This document shows, one piece after another, positions 27,969 through 36,200 of a stretch of 64,000 nt of DNA. The position numbers and the translations under genes were made by a program. The notes below the pieces were generated by a model. The model worked only from the letters and a program-made list of their open reading frames with translations. It was not told the origin of the DNA and ran no database searches. Each line of letters begins with the position of its first letter. Positions within the stretch are counted from its first letter, which is position 1. Origin of the DNA: Photobacterium sp. TY1-4. Its GTDB lineage: Bacteria; Pseudomonadota; Gammaproteobacteria; Enterobacterales; Vibrionaceae. The stretch lies in contig NZ_CP099734.1 of NCBI RefSeq assembly GCF_025398175.1, positions 124,001 through 188,000 on the forward strand, read 5' to 3'.

Positions 27969-29008
27969 AATGCGATTCCGGTGTTGACGAGGCGGGCGGC
28001 ATCTTTCGCGAGGATCTGATGCATGGCGGTCGTCGGGTGCAGGCCGTCCCAGTACAGGTTGTGGTTCGGCTGGGCAATCACCTTGCCGGTGGCGTAGCTG
28101 TAGGCTTCACCGGTGACATCCGTGATGGTGACTGCCAGCTCGGCATCATGGTACCGGCCGTTTTGTTTGACTGCGTTGATCACTTTGTCAAAGGTCGCAA
28201 ACGCGTCGAAGTGGAAGATCGCGACTTCGGGATGGCTTGCGGCCAGCTGCTCCAGACCGGATTTCAGCGCAAGATTGTGCTCACGGATAAAGCGGGTGGC
28301 TGTGTTCTGCTGGCCGTCAAACCAAGGGGCATCGACAAAGTTTGGAATATTCGCCGCCAGGATGTGTGTTGCGCCGGCATCAATGAGCGATGCGATATCT
28401 TTGAGCGCCAAGGCCGCCGCCTGATCTCCGCTCTGGCCGAGATCGCCGAACAGGGTGAACCATAAGTTATTGGTCCCGCTCATGTAGCTCACGAGCTCAT
28501 GGCCGCTGAACGGGCCTTTATGGTGGATGCGTTGCTGAATCTGCAGGCCGCTGTTGGACAGGACATCCAGCCCTGCGCTGGCCGAGAAGCCGTTGGCGGC
28601 ATCAATGTCGATAAAGCGGCCCGGTCCGGACATAGCGCCGCCGACCGCCCAGTTGGTGCCGATCAGGGCCTTGCCCTGGTAGCGGTAGCTGACTTGCTGC
28701 CCATCCGGGCTGGTTAAGACGACGGTGCTCTTAATCTGGCCGTGGGCACGTGTCGGGGCCGGCATTTCGAGCTGTGTGGCGAGGTATTCGGTCCAGACCG
28801 GGCCGTTGCTGAAGCGGCCGTTGACGTTGGGCGCCTGGGCGCGGATACCGATATTGCCGTCGGTCGCCTGATTCATCTCGACGGTGATCAGGTGCTTGTT
28901 GCCCATATCGGACAGGCTGTCCCCGAAGTTGGTGATCGTTGTAAAGTCTGCGGCGTGAAGGCTCAGCGGAAACAGTGCAAGCAGTGCAGGTAATGTTAAT
29001 TTGTTCAT
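27965..29008 (-). CDS. secreted GDSL/SGNH-family lipase or acylhydrolase
   Basis: A 347-residue exported hydrolase. The signal peptide ([20 protein letters not shown]) precedes block [11 protein letters not shown] with the nucleophile Ser31; block II and III residues appear in the GGAMSGPGR glycine and the MSGTNNLW asparagine; the catalytic Asp-His pair is in [12 protein letters not shown]. Relatives include Vibrio thermolabile haemolysin/phospholipase and phosphatidylcholine-sterol acyltransferases, but this one lacks their extra N-terminal domain. It is first gene of an operon with a chemoreceptor, from a good minus-strand promoter at 29148-29175. Confidence 0.88.
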   Translation of the reverse strand: MNKLTLPALLALFPLSLHAADFTTITNFGDSLSDMGNKHLITVEMNQATDGNIGIRAQAPNVNGRFSNGPVWTEYLATQLEMPAPTRAHGQIKSTVVLTSPDGQQVSYRYQGKALIGTNWAVGGAMSGPGRFIDIDAANGFSASAGLDVLSNSGLQIQQRIHHKGPFSGHELVSYMSGTNNLWFTLFGDLGQSGDQAAALALKDIASLIDAGATHILAANIPNFVDAPWFDGQQNTATRFIREHNLALKSGLEQLAASHPEVAIFHFDAFATFDKVINAVKQNGRYHDAELAVTITDVTGEAYSYATGKVIAQPNHNLYWDGLHPTTAMHQILAKDAARLVNTGIAL

Positions 29009-29421
29009 ACGGTACTTATCTGTGTGATGGAGTGGCGGAAGCGTTGTTGTGTCGGGCAGGTGTGAAGTGACCTGTGCACATCAAAATGGTTGTCATGCGC
29101 GATTGGAGTATTCAAGCGTGCTCAGTGCAAGTGGTTTATTCTGTTGGATTATATAGAAAGGTTTCCTATTATCAAATTCATCAGCCTGGAAAGATGAATC
29201 TTTCGGTGGGTGAGTCCGTCTTGAACTATTAAGGGCCGGATGTGGTCAGTGGTGTGGGGAATTCACCGGAATGCGCTGCTTTTCGCCGGGATGGTAATCA
29301 CGCGACATACTCTGTAACAATTTGGCGTATGATTTAGCAGCACGGTTGCGTGTCAGGGTACTGTTGTCGAGTAAGATATGAATAAATTTCGATACGATTG
29401 TCGATGCAGGTGAGATGAGAT
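29009..29421. other. divergent intergenic region, GDSL hydrolase / ompR
   Basis: These 413 bases separate the minus-strand hydrolase gene from ompR. The middle, around 29100-29190, is AT-rich and holds the promoter of the hydrolase gene. The ompR side contains a TATGAT hexamer at 29328-29333 that might be a -10 element but has no good -35 partner. I see no small gene or RNA. Confidence 0.5.
29148..29175 (-). promoter_or_regulatory. sigma70 promoter of hydrolase-chemoreceptor operon
   Basis: Read on the minus strand, TTGATA (29170-29175), 16 bases, then TATAAT (29148-29153): five of six and six of six matches to consensus. It lies about 140 bases upstream of the GDSL hydrolase start. Confidence 0.7.
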
Positions 29422-30141
29422 ATGCAGGAAAATTTCAAGATTCTGGTGGTTGATGATGATATGCGCCTGCGGGCGTTGCTGGAGCGTTACCTGTCGGAGC
29501 AGGGGTTTCAGGTGCGTAGTGTTGCCAATGGCGAGCAGATGGACCGTTTGCTGTCCCGGGAGAATTTTCACCTGATGGTGCTGGACCTGATGTTGCCGGG
29601 CGAAGACGGTTTGTCGATTTGCCGCCGGCTGCGCAATGCCAACAACATGCTGCCGATCCTGATGCTGACCGCCAAGGGCGATGAGGTCGATCGGATTGTC
29701 GGGCTGGAAGTCGGTGCCGACGACTACCTGCCGAAGCCGTTTAATCCGCGTGAGCTGCTGGCCCGAATCCGGGCGGTGCTGCGTCGTCAGACCATTGAAG
29801 CGCCGGGTGCCCCGAGCGTCGACAGTAAGATCATCGAGTTCGGCGAATTCCGCCTCAACCTCGGTACCCGCGAGATGTTCCGTGGCGAGGAAGCGATGCC
29901 GCTGACCTCGGGCGAGTTTGCCGTGCTCAAGGCCCTGGTGACCAATGCCCGTGAGCCGATGTCCCGCGATAAGCTGATGAATATGGCCCGCGGCCGTGAG
30001 TATTCGGCCATGGAGCGCTCGATTGACGTGCAGATCTCGCGCCTGCGCCGGATGATTGAAGAAGATCCGAGCCGTCCGCGTTACATCCAGACCGTCTGGG
30101 GTCTGGGTTATGTGTTCGTACCGGACGGCAGTGAGGCATAA
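29422..30141 (+). CDS. ompR: osmolarity response regulator OmpR
   Basis: OmpR is the DNA-binding partner of EnvZ and controls porin and stress genes. The 239-residue protein is nearly identical in pattern to E. coli OmpR: receiver domain with phosphorylatable Asp55 ([12 protein letters not shown]), the acidic pocket VDDDMRLR and switch lysine in KPFNPREL, then a C-terminal winged helix with [25 protein letters not shown] and [18 protein letters not shown]. The GAGATGAGAT upstream may serve as ribosome-binding site. It is followed 14 bases later by envZ. Confidence 0.98.
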   Translation: MQENFKILVVDDDMRLRALLERYLSEQGFQVRSVANGEQMDRLLSRENFHLMVLDLMLPGEDGLSICRRLRNANNMLPILMLTAKGDEVDRIVGLEVGADDYLPKPFNPRELLARIRAVLRRQTIEAPGAPSVDSKIIEFGEFRLNLGTREMFRGEEAMPLTSGEFAVLKALVTNAREPMSRDKLMNMARGREYSAMERSIDVQISRLRRMIEEDPSRPRYIQTVWGLGYVFVPDGSEA

Positions 30142-30155
30142 AGAAGGACGCGACC

Positions 30156-31493
30156 ATGCGGATGTCCCCGCGCAGTACATTTGCCCGCACCCTGATCCTG
30201 CTGGCTGGCCTGTTGATAGCCAGCCAGATTTTTTCGTATCTGGCGGTGCTCAACTATGCCCTGCTGCCCAGCCTGAAGCAGTTTAACCGGATTTTGGCCT
30301 ACGAGGTTCGGCTGATGCTCAAGGAAGATGTGGAGCTGGCCGACGGCCATACCTTCCACCTCGACACGCCGTTACGGCGCCAGTTGCTGGAGCAACTGGG
30401 CGTGACGCTGCATAGCGAGGAAAGCGAGTCGCTGGCGGAGTTTCGCGAGGCGACCCGGATTGATTATCTCAGTGAGGAGATGAGCCGGGAGCTGGACGCG
30501 CCGACCGAGGTCCGCCTGGTGCTGGGGGCCGACAGTTATGTGCTGTGGATGAAGTGCGATGCGATGCCGGGCTACCTGATGCGGATCCCGCTGTCGGAAT
30601 TGCAGGAAGAGGATTTTTCGCCGCTGTTCCACTACAGCCTGATCATTGCGCTGATGGTGATTGCCGGGGGCTGGCTGTTTATCAAGATCCAGAACCGGCC
30701 GTTGGTGGCGCTGGAGCAGGCGGCGTTGCAGGTGGCTCAGGGCGGTACTCCACCGCATTTGCCGGAGCGGGGCGCGTCGGAGATCCGGGCGGTGACTCGG
30801 GCCTTTAACAAGATGGCGGAAGGGATCCAGCAACTGGAAGATGACCGGGCGCTGCTGCTGGCCGGGGTCAGCCACGATTTGCGCACTCCGCTGACCCGGA
30901 TCCGGCTGGCAACCGAGATGATGTCGCCGGAAGACAGTTACCTGGCGGAGAGCATGATTAAGGACACCGAGGAGTGTAACGAGATCATTAGCCAGTTCAT
31001 GGAATACCTCAAATCGACCAAGCAACTGGCGCAGGAGCCGCTGGATCTGAACAGTTTGCTGCAGGAAGTGGCCGAAGCCGAAGGCGGTTATGAGCAGGAA
31101 ATTGCGCTGGCGCTGAGTCCGATCCCCGGGGTGGTGCAGGGCGATCCGGTGGCGATCAAGCGCTCGGTGGCCAACCTGGTGGTCAATGCGTTGCGCTATG
31201 GCCATGGCTGGGTCAAGGTGTCCAGCGGGGTGACGGTCGATCGCCAGACCGCCTGGTTCTGTGTCGAAGATGACGGGCCGGGGATTGCGCCGGATCAGGT
31301 GGCGAAGATGTTCCAGCCGCTGACCCGGGGCGACAGTGCCCGCGGCAGTGACGCGGAAGGGACCGGGCTGGGGCTGGCCATTGTGAAGCGGATCATCGAC
31401 CAGCATGGCGGCAGTATTCTGGTGACCAACCGCAGCGGCGGCGGGTTGAAAGTGCAGATTGGCCTGCCGATGCAGAACGGTAAAAAACATTAA
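30156..31493 (+). CDS. envZ: osmosensor histidine kinase/phosphatase EnvZ
   Basis: EnvZ phosphorylates and dephosphorylates OmpR. The 445-residue inner-membrane kinase has two membrane helices (about 13-36 and 160-180) around a periplasmic domain, a HAMP linker ([15 protein letters not shown]), the HisKA helix with phospho-acceptor histidine in [18 protein letters not shown] (about residue 240) and an ATPase domain with the N box ([13 protein letters not shown]), G1 box (EDDGPGIAP) and G2 box ([12 protein letters not shown]). It forms a two-gene operon with ompR, closed by a terminator. Confidence 0.98.
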   Translation: MRMSPRSTFARTLILLAGLLIASQIFSYLAVLNYALLPSLKQFNRILAYEVRLMLKEDVELADGHTFHLDTPLRRQLLEQLGVTLHSEESESLAEFREATRIDYLSEEMSRELDAPTEVRLVLGADSYVLWMKCDAMPGYLMRIPLSELQEEDFSPLFHYSLIIALMVIAGGWLFIKIQNRPLVALEQAALQVAQGGTPPHLPERGASEIRAVTRAFNKMAEGIQQLEDDRALLLAGVSHDLRTPLTRIRLATEMMSPEDSYLAESMIKDTEECNEIISQFMEYLKSTKQLAQEPLDLNSLLQEVAEAEGGYEQEIALALSPIPGVVQGDPVAIKRSVANLVVNALRYGHGWVKVSSGVTVDRQTAWFCVEDDGPGIAPDQVAKMFQPLTRGDSARGSDAEGTGLGLAIVKRIIDQHGGSILVTNRSGGGLKVQIGLPMQNGKKH

Positions 31494-31540
31494 GATCCGG
31501 GCGCGCCGCGCGCCGGGTCAAAACAAATCGGATCAAAACG

Positions 31541-31574
31541 AAAAAGCGCCGGCAGTGATGCCGGCGCTTTTTTT
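31541..31574. terminator. bidirectional terminator between envZ and xanP
   Basis: A perfect stem AGCGCCGGCA / TGCCGGCGCT with a short loop is flanked by AAAAA on one side and TTTTTTT on the other. It serves the convergent envZ and xanP transcripts. Confidence 0.93.
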
Positions 31575-31600
31575 ATCGGTTGTGATTGCCGTGAGGCGAA

Positions 31601-32974
31601 TTACTTCTCTTCCGGCAGCACCAGGTTCAGCACAATTGCGGTGATCCCCCCGGCAGCCATGCCGGAAGACAGGATGCTCTGGATCCATTCGGGCATGAAC
31701 TGGAGGATTTCCGGTTTCTGGGCAATGCCCAGACCCATGGAAAATGACAGCGCCATGATCAGGATCGCCCGGCGGTCGAGGTTGCAGCGCGAGATAATCC
31801 GGACTCCGGAAGCCGCAATGGTGCCGAACATCACAATGGTGGCACCGCCCAGCACCGGCTCGGGGATCAACTGGACTAAATTGGCCACGCTTGGCAGCAG
31901 GCCCAGCAGTACCAGCATCCCGGCCACGAAGTAGCCGATGTAACGGCTGGCAACCCCGGTTAGCTGGATAATGCCGTTGTTCTGGCTGAAGGTGGAGTTC
32001 GGGAAGCTGTTCAGCACGGCGGCCAGCGCTGAGTTGACGCCGTCGGCCAGGACGCCGCCCTTGATCCGTTTCATGTACACCGGACCGGCAACCGGCTGCT
32101 CGGAGGTTTCGGACGTTGCGGTAATATCGCCGATGGCTTCCAGCGAGGTGATGGCAAAGACAATCACCAGCGGGATCAGCAGCGACCAGTCAAAGCCGAG
32201 GCCGTACTGCATCGGCAGCGGCACGGCGATCAGGTCGGTCTTAGCGACGTGGGCGGTATCGAGCATCCCGGTGCCCCACGCCAGCAGAGTGCCGGCGGCC
32301 ATGGCAATCACAATCGAAGAGACGCGCAGGTACGGGTTCTTCACCCGGTTCAGCAGGACAATCAGGCCCAGCACAGTCCCCGCCAGCATCAGGTTATCCA
32401 GGCTGCCGAAGCTGCCGTTTTCAATTGCCGCGTAGCCGCCACCCATGGAGGTGAGGCCGATTTGGATCAGGGTCAGGCCGATCAGGGTGACGACGATCCC
32501 CGAGACCAGCGGGGTGATCACGCGCTGGGCATGTTGCAGCACCCGGGAGATCAACACTTCGGTCAGCGAAGCGGCCAGAATGGTGCCGAAAATGGCCGCC
32601 ATCATGGTTGGAATATCTGCGCCGCCGGCTTTCATTGCCAACCCGGCACCGATGATCGGACCGAGGAAGTTGAAACTGGTGCCCTGGATCGACAGCAGCC
32701 CCGAGCCGACCGGGCCGATGGTGCGGATCTGAATGAACGAGGCAATGCCCGAGGCGAACAGTGACATGCTGACAATGGTGTTGGTGTCACTGGCCGGCAG
32801 GCCGAGGGCCTGGCAGATGATCAGCGACGGGGTGATCACCGCGACAAACATCGCCAAGAGGTGCTGAGTGGCGGCAAACAGGGTTTGCGGCAGTGGCGGC
32901 CGGTCTTCAAGGCGATAGATCAGATCGGATTTCTGCGGTGTTGCGATGTCGTCGTGTTGGCGTGTCATAGCCAT
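31601..32974 (-). CDS. xanP: xanthine:H+ symporter (NCS2 family)
   Basis: A 457-residue nucleobase transporter of the NCS2 family, with about fourteen helices. It follows E. coli XanP closely ([19 protein letters not shown], then [81 protein letters not shown]). The glutamate in ITSLEAIGD and the QNNG loop bind substrate in the family. E. coli also has it near recG-spoT. A near-consensus PurR operator lies 161 bases upstream, fitting purine-repressed salvage. Confidence 0.93.
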   Translation of the reverse strand: MAMTRQHDDIATPQKSDLIYRLEDRPPLPQTLFAATQHLLAMFVAVITPSLIICQALGLPASDTNTIVSMSLFASGIASFIQIRTIGPVGSGLLSIQGTSFNFLGPIIGAGLAMKAGGADIPTMMAAIFGTILAASLTEVLISRVLQHAQRVITPLVSGIVVTLIGLTLIQIGLTSMGGGYAAIENGSFGSLDNLMLAGTVLGLIVLLNRVKNPYLRVSSIVIAMAAGTLLAWGTGMLDTAHVAKTDLIAVPLPMQYGLGFDWSLLIPLVIVFAITSLEAIGDITATSETSEQPVAGPVYMKRIKGGVLADGVNSALAAVLNSFPNSTFSQNNGIIQLTGVASRYIGYFVAGMLVLLGLLPSVANLVQLIPEPVLGGATIVMFGTIAASGVRIISRCNLDRRAILIMALSFSMGLGIAQKPEILQFMPEWIQSILSSGMAAGGITAIVLNLVLPEEK

Positions 32975-33134
32975 GGTTTCCTTGATGGACTTCTAAATCC
33001 CCGGCGCTGCGCTGGATGGGCAAAGCCAGTGAGGGCGAATAATTCTGTGATTGCTGTTAGTCAGATCCGCCGGTTCACGGGAGAAGTGCGTGTGGGTGAA
33101 ATTTTGTGCGCTATTGTAATTATCTGACAGAAAA

Positions 33135-33150
33135 TAGCAAACGTTTGCGC
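33135..33150 (-). promoter_or_regulatory. PurR operator upstream of xanP
   Basis: The core GCAAACGTTTGC (33137-33148) is a perfect 12-bp palindrome identical to the core of the PurR consensus ACGCAAACGTTTGCGT; 13 of 16 positions match overall. It lies upstream of the xanP gene, whose product imports a purine. Confidence 0.82.
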
Positions 33151-33215
33151 TGAGTTGGGCAGACTTTTTTATCGTCCTGTCAGGGCGGTTCGGGAGTGGC
33201 TGTGGTGGCGGTGCT

Positions 33216-33243
33216 GCGGCCGGAAAGTGCACTTTCCGGCCGC
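33216..33243. repeat. perfect 28-bp palindrome downstream of recG
   Basis: GCGGCCGGAAAGTG followed at once by its exact reverse complement. As RNA it would fold into a GC-rich hairpin. It lies 40 bases after the recG stop, so it could be the recG terminator or an RNA-stabilising stem, but there is no T-run on either side. Confidence 0.6.
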
Positions 33244-33283
33244 ATATGTGGGCTTTGGGGACAGCGCTGGTGCTGGGAACGGC

Positions 33284-35365
33284 TCAGGCGTTGGAGTAGT
33301 TCTCGCGCCGGCCGAGCCAGCGGGTAATGATGGCTTGGGCATTGTCCGGATAGCGGTCGTGAATATAGCGGGCCAGTTTCTGCACCTGCGGGATCAGATG
33401 CTGGTCGCGTACCAGATCGGCCACTTTGAAGTCGGCGAGGCCGGTCTGCTTGGTGCCCAGCAATTCACCGGGACCGCGGATTTCCAGATCGCGCTGGGCA
33501 ATCACAAACCCGTCGCTGCTCTCGCGCAGCACACCCAGGCGTTTCTGAGCGGTTTTGGACAGCGGGGCATGATAGAGCAACACACAATGGCTGGCGACGC
33601 TGCCCCGGCCAACCCGGCCGCGCAGCTGGTGGAGCTGGGCCAGACCGAGCCGCTCTGGGTTTTCAATCACCATCAGGCTGGCGTTCGGGACATCGACCCC
33701 GACCTCAATCACGGTGGTGGCGACCAGCAGGTGCAGCTCGCCGTCCTTGAAGCGTTTCATCACCGCCTGTTTTTCAGCCGGTTTCATCCGGCCATGGACC
33801 AGGCCGATATTGAGCTCCGGTAGCTGGGCGGTCAGCTCGTCGGCAGTATCTGACGCCGCCTGGGCTTCCAGCACTTCGGATTCATCAATCAGGGTGCAGA
33901 CCCAATAGGCCTGGCGGCCTTCATTGAGGCAGGCGGCGCGGATCCGCTCGACGATATCTGCCCGGCGGCTGTCGGGCACCGCCACGGTCTGGATGGGCGT
34001 GCGGCCCGGCGGCAGCTCGTCGATCACCGAGGTTTCGAGATCGGCATAGGCGGTCATTGCCAGGGTGCGCGGGATTGGGGTGGCGGTCATGATCAACTGG
34101 TGCGGATAGTGGCCGTTGTGGGCGCCTTTCTCGCGCAGCTCCAGCCGCTGATGGACGCCGAAGCGGTGCTGCTCATCGATGATCACCAGCGCCAGGTTCT
34201 GAAACACCACCTGCTCCTGGAACAGGGCATGGGTGCCGACCACCATTTTGGCTTCGCCGCTTTCAATCCGGGCCAGTTCGTTTTCACGGGCCTTGCCCTT
34301 GAGCTTGCCCGCCAGCCAGCCGACCTCGATGCCGAGTGGGTTAAGCCAGTTGGCAAAGTTCAGCGCATGCTGCTCGGCCAGCAGTTCGGTCGGGGCCATC
34401 AGTGCTACCTGATAGCCGTGCTCAATCGCGCGAATGGCGGCCAGGGCTGCGACCAGGGTTTTTCCCGAGCCGACATCCCCCTGCACCAGACGCATCATCG
34501 GATGGGGCCGGGCGAGGTCGGTTTCGATATCGCCGACGACCCGCTGCTGGGCACCGGTCGGGCTGAACGGCAGGCTGGCGAGCAGCTGCTGTTTCAGGGT
34601 GTGGCTGGGCGGCAGCGGCCAGGCCAGATGTTGCTGGCCTTTGCTGCGCACGGCCAGCATCGACAGGTTCTGCGCCAGCAGCTCTTCGAGGATCAGCCGT
34701 TGCTGGGCCGGGTGTTTGCCTTCTTCGAGTTGATCGAGGGAGACATCCGGGGTGGGCCGGTGCATAAGGTGCAGCGCTTCGGCCAGGGTCATCTGGCGAT
34801 CGTAGAGACCTTCGGGCAGCAATTCGCTGACTGCGGCCTTGTCGAGCAGGGCCAGCGCCTGATCGGTCAGGTTGCGCAGAGTGAGCTGGCGCAGGCCGTC
34901 GGTGGTCGGGTAGACCGGGGTCAGGGTTTCCTCGACGCTGAGTTCGGTCGGCTCGGAAAACACGTTGTAGTCGGGGTGAATGATCTCCAGCCCGTGCTGG
35001 CCACGCTTGATCTCGCCATAGGCTTTGACCTGCTTGCCTTCGGCCAGGCTGTTTTTCATTGCCGCGTTGAAGTTGAAAAAGCGTAGGGTGGCGCTGCCGG
35101 TCTGATCGCTGATTTTGACCGTCAGCATCCGCCGTTTGCCGAAGCTGATGTTGTTGCTGATCACCTCGCCCTGAATGGTGAGGTGCTGACCGGGCAGGGC
35201 CCCGGCAATGGGCCAGATCCGGGTGCGGTCTTCATAGCGGAGCGGCAGGTGAAACAGCAGGTCCTGCACGTTGTGCAGGCCGATTTTTTCCAGTTTTTCG
35301 GCCATCTTGGCCCCGACGCCGGAGAGTTCTGTCAGGGCGACGCTGTCAAGGAGTTGTCCGCTCAT
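33284..35365 (-). CDS. recG: ATP-dependent DNA helicase RecG
   Basis: RecG reverses stalled replication forks and unwinds branched DNA. The 693-residue protein has the N-terminal wedge/OB domain (about 1-160), Walker A in VQGDVGSGKTLVAALAA, the DExH variant DEQHRFGVHQR, motif III TATPIPRTLAM and the C-terminal helicase motifs (VHGRMKPAEKQAVM, ATTVIEVGVDVPNAS, HQLRGRVGRG). Length matches E. coli RecG (693). It follows trmH by 32 bases in the spoT locus. Confidence 0.98.
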   Translation of the reverse strand: MSGQLLDSVALTELSGVGAKMAEKLEKIGLHNVQDLLFHLPLRYEDRTRIWPIAGALPGQHLTIQGEVISNNISFGKRRMLTVKISDQTGSATLRFFNFNAAMKNSLAEGKQVKAYGEIKRGQHGLEIIHPDYNVFSEPTELSVEETLTPVYPTTDGLRQLTLRNLTDQALALLDKAAVSELLPEGLYDRQMTLAEALHLMHRPTPDVSLDQLEEGKHPAQQRLILEELLAQNLSMLAVRSKGQQHLAWPLPPSHTLKQQLLASLPFSPTGAQQRVVGDIETDLARPHPMMRLVQGDVGSGKTLVAALAAIRAIEHGYQVALMAPTELLAEQHALNFANWLNPLGIEVGWLAGKLKGKARENELARIESGEAKMVVGTHALFQEQVVFQNLALVIIDEQHRFGVHQRLELREKGAHNGHYPHQLIMTATPIPRTLAMTAYADLETSVIDELPPGRTPIQTVAVPDSRRADIVERIRAACLNEGRQAYWVCTLIDESEVLEAQAASDTADELTAQLPELNIGLVHGRMKPAEKQAVMKRFKDGELHLLVATTVIEVGVDVPNASLMVIENPERLGLAQLHQLRGRVGRGSVASHCVLLYHAPLSKTAQKRLGVLRESSDGFVIAQRDLEIRGPGELLGTKQTGLADFKVADLVRDQHLIPQVQKLARYIHDRYPDNAQAIITRWLGRRENYSNA

Positions 35366-35397
35366 CGCTATTTCCGCTGATTAGTTATTTCCGTTGG

Positions 35398-36114
35398 TTA
35401 GTGACGCTTTGGTTTACGTTTTTTGGGCTCGATGGCCTGCATGGTCTGCCACCACTGCTCGTCTGCGACGATCTGACCGTGCTCGTCCAGTGGCGGATAC
35501 GGCAGCCCCTTGCGCTGGGCCACCTTGGCCAGCACCGGATGGCCGCGTTCAAACAGGATCCGGTGAACCACATCGTCCGGTAACGGCGTGGTGGTGCGAT
35601 CGTACATCCCGGCGGCCTGACGCTGGCGCTGGGCTTCATAGAGGATCAGGGCGCTGGCCACCGAGACATTGAGCGACTGTACCATACCGACCATCGGAAT
35701 GATGATATCCTGATCGGCCAGTGACAGCGCTTCAGCGGTGATCCCATTTTTCTCGCCACCGAGGATAATCGCCGTCGGCAGGGTGTAATCCACCTCACGA
35801 AAATCAATCGCGCGCTCTGACAGGTTGGTGGCAACCACCTGCATGCCCTGGGCTTTGAGGGCGGCGACCGCGTCGACCATGGAGTCATGGGTGTCCAGCT
35901 CGACCCAGTTGCGGGCACCGGCGGAGGTATGGCTCAGCACGCGCATGTCTGCTTTCGGCCACACGGCATGGACTTTGTGGACACCGACCGCATCGGCGGT
36001 GCGGATGATCGCAGACACGTTGTTGGGCTTGTGCACTTCTTCCATGCAGACGGTCAAATCCGGCTGGCGGGTGGCCAGGACCGACTGGATCCGTTGAAAA
36101 CGTTCGGGTGACAT
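35398..36114 (-). CDS. trmH: tRNA (guanosine(18)-2'-O)-methyltransferase
   Basis: TrmH methylates the ribose of G18 in the tRNA D-loop. The 238-residue SPOUT enzyme starts MSPERFQRIQSVLATRQPDL, with motif 1 in EEVHKPNNVSAIIRTADAVG, motif 2 ILGGEKNGITAEAL and motif 3 IPMVGMVQSLNVSVASALILYEA forming the trefoil knot. It lies between recG and spoT as in E. coli; a hairpin terminator separates it from spoT. Confidence 0.97.
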   Translation of the reverse strand: MSPERFQRIQSVLATRQPDLTVCMEEVHKPNNVSAIIRTADAVGVHKVHAVWPKADMRVLSHTSAGARNWVELDTHDSMVDAVAALKAQGMQVVATNLSERAIDFREVDYTLPTAIILGGEKNGITAEALSLADQDIIIPMVGMVQSLNVSVASALILYEAQRQRQAAGMYDRTTTPLPDDVVHRILFERGHPVLAKVAQRKGLPYPPLDEHGQIVADEQWWQTMQAIEPKKRKPKRH

Positions 36115-36135
36115 ACTGTTCTATCGTCTTTTTGA

Positions 36136-36163
36136 ATAAAGAAAACGCCCGATAACGGGCGTT
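36136..36163 (-). terminator. terminator between spoT and trmH
   Basis: AACGCCCG and CGGGCGTT form an 8-bp perfect stem around a 4-base loop. On the minus strand it is followed by a T-rich tail (TTTTCTTT), 38 bases after the spoT stop. Confidence 0.8.
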
Positions 36164-36200
36164 CGTCAACAGGCGGCTGGGACCGCACTCGCGGTCAGCC

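Larger units (their letters stand above)
32975..33283. other. recG-xanP intergenic region
   Basis: These 309 bases lie between the recG stop and the xanP start on the minus strand. They hold a PurR-box palindrome (33135-33150) and a perfect 28-bp palindrome (33216-33243). Nothing else was recognised. Confidence 0.6.
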
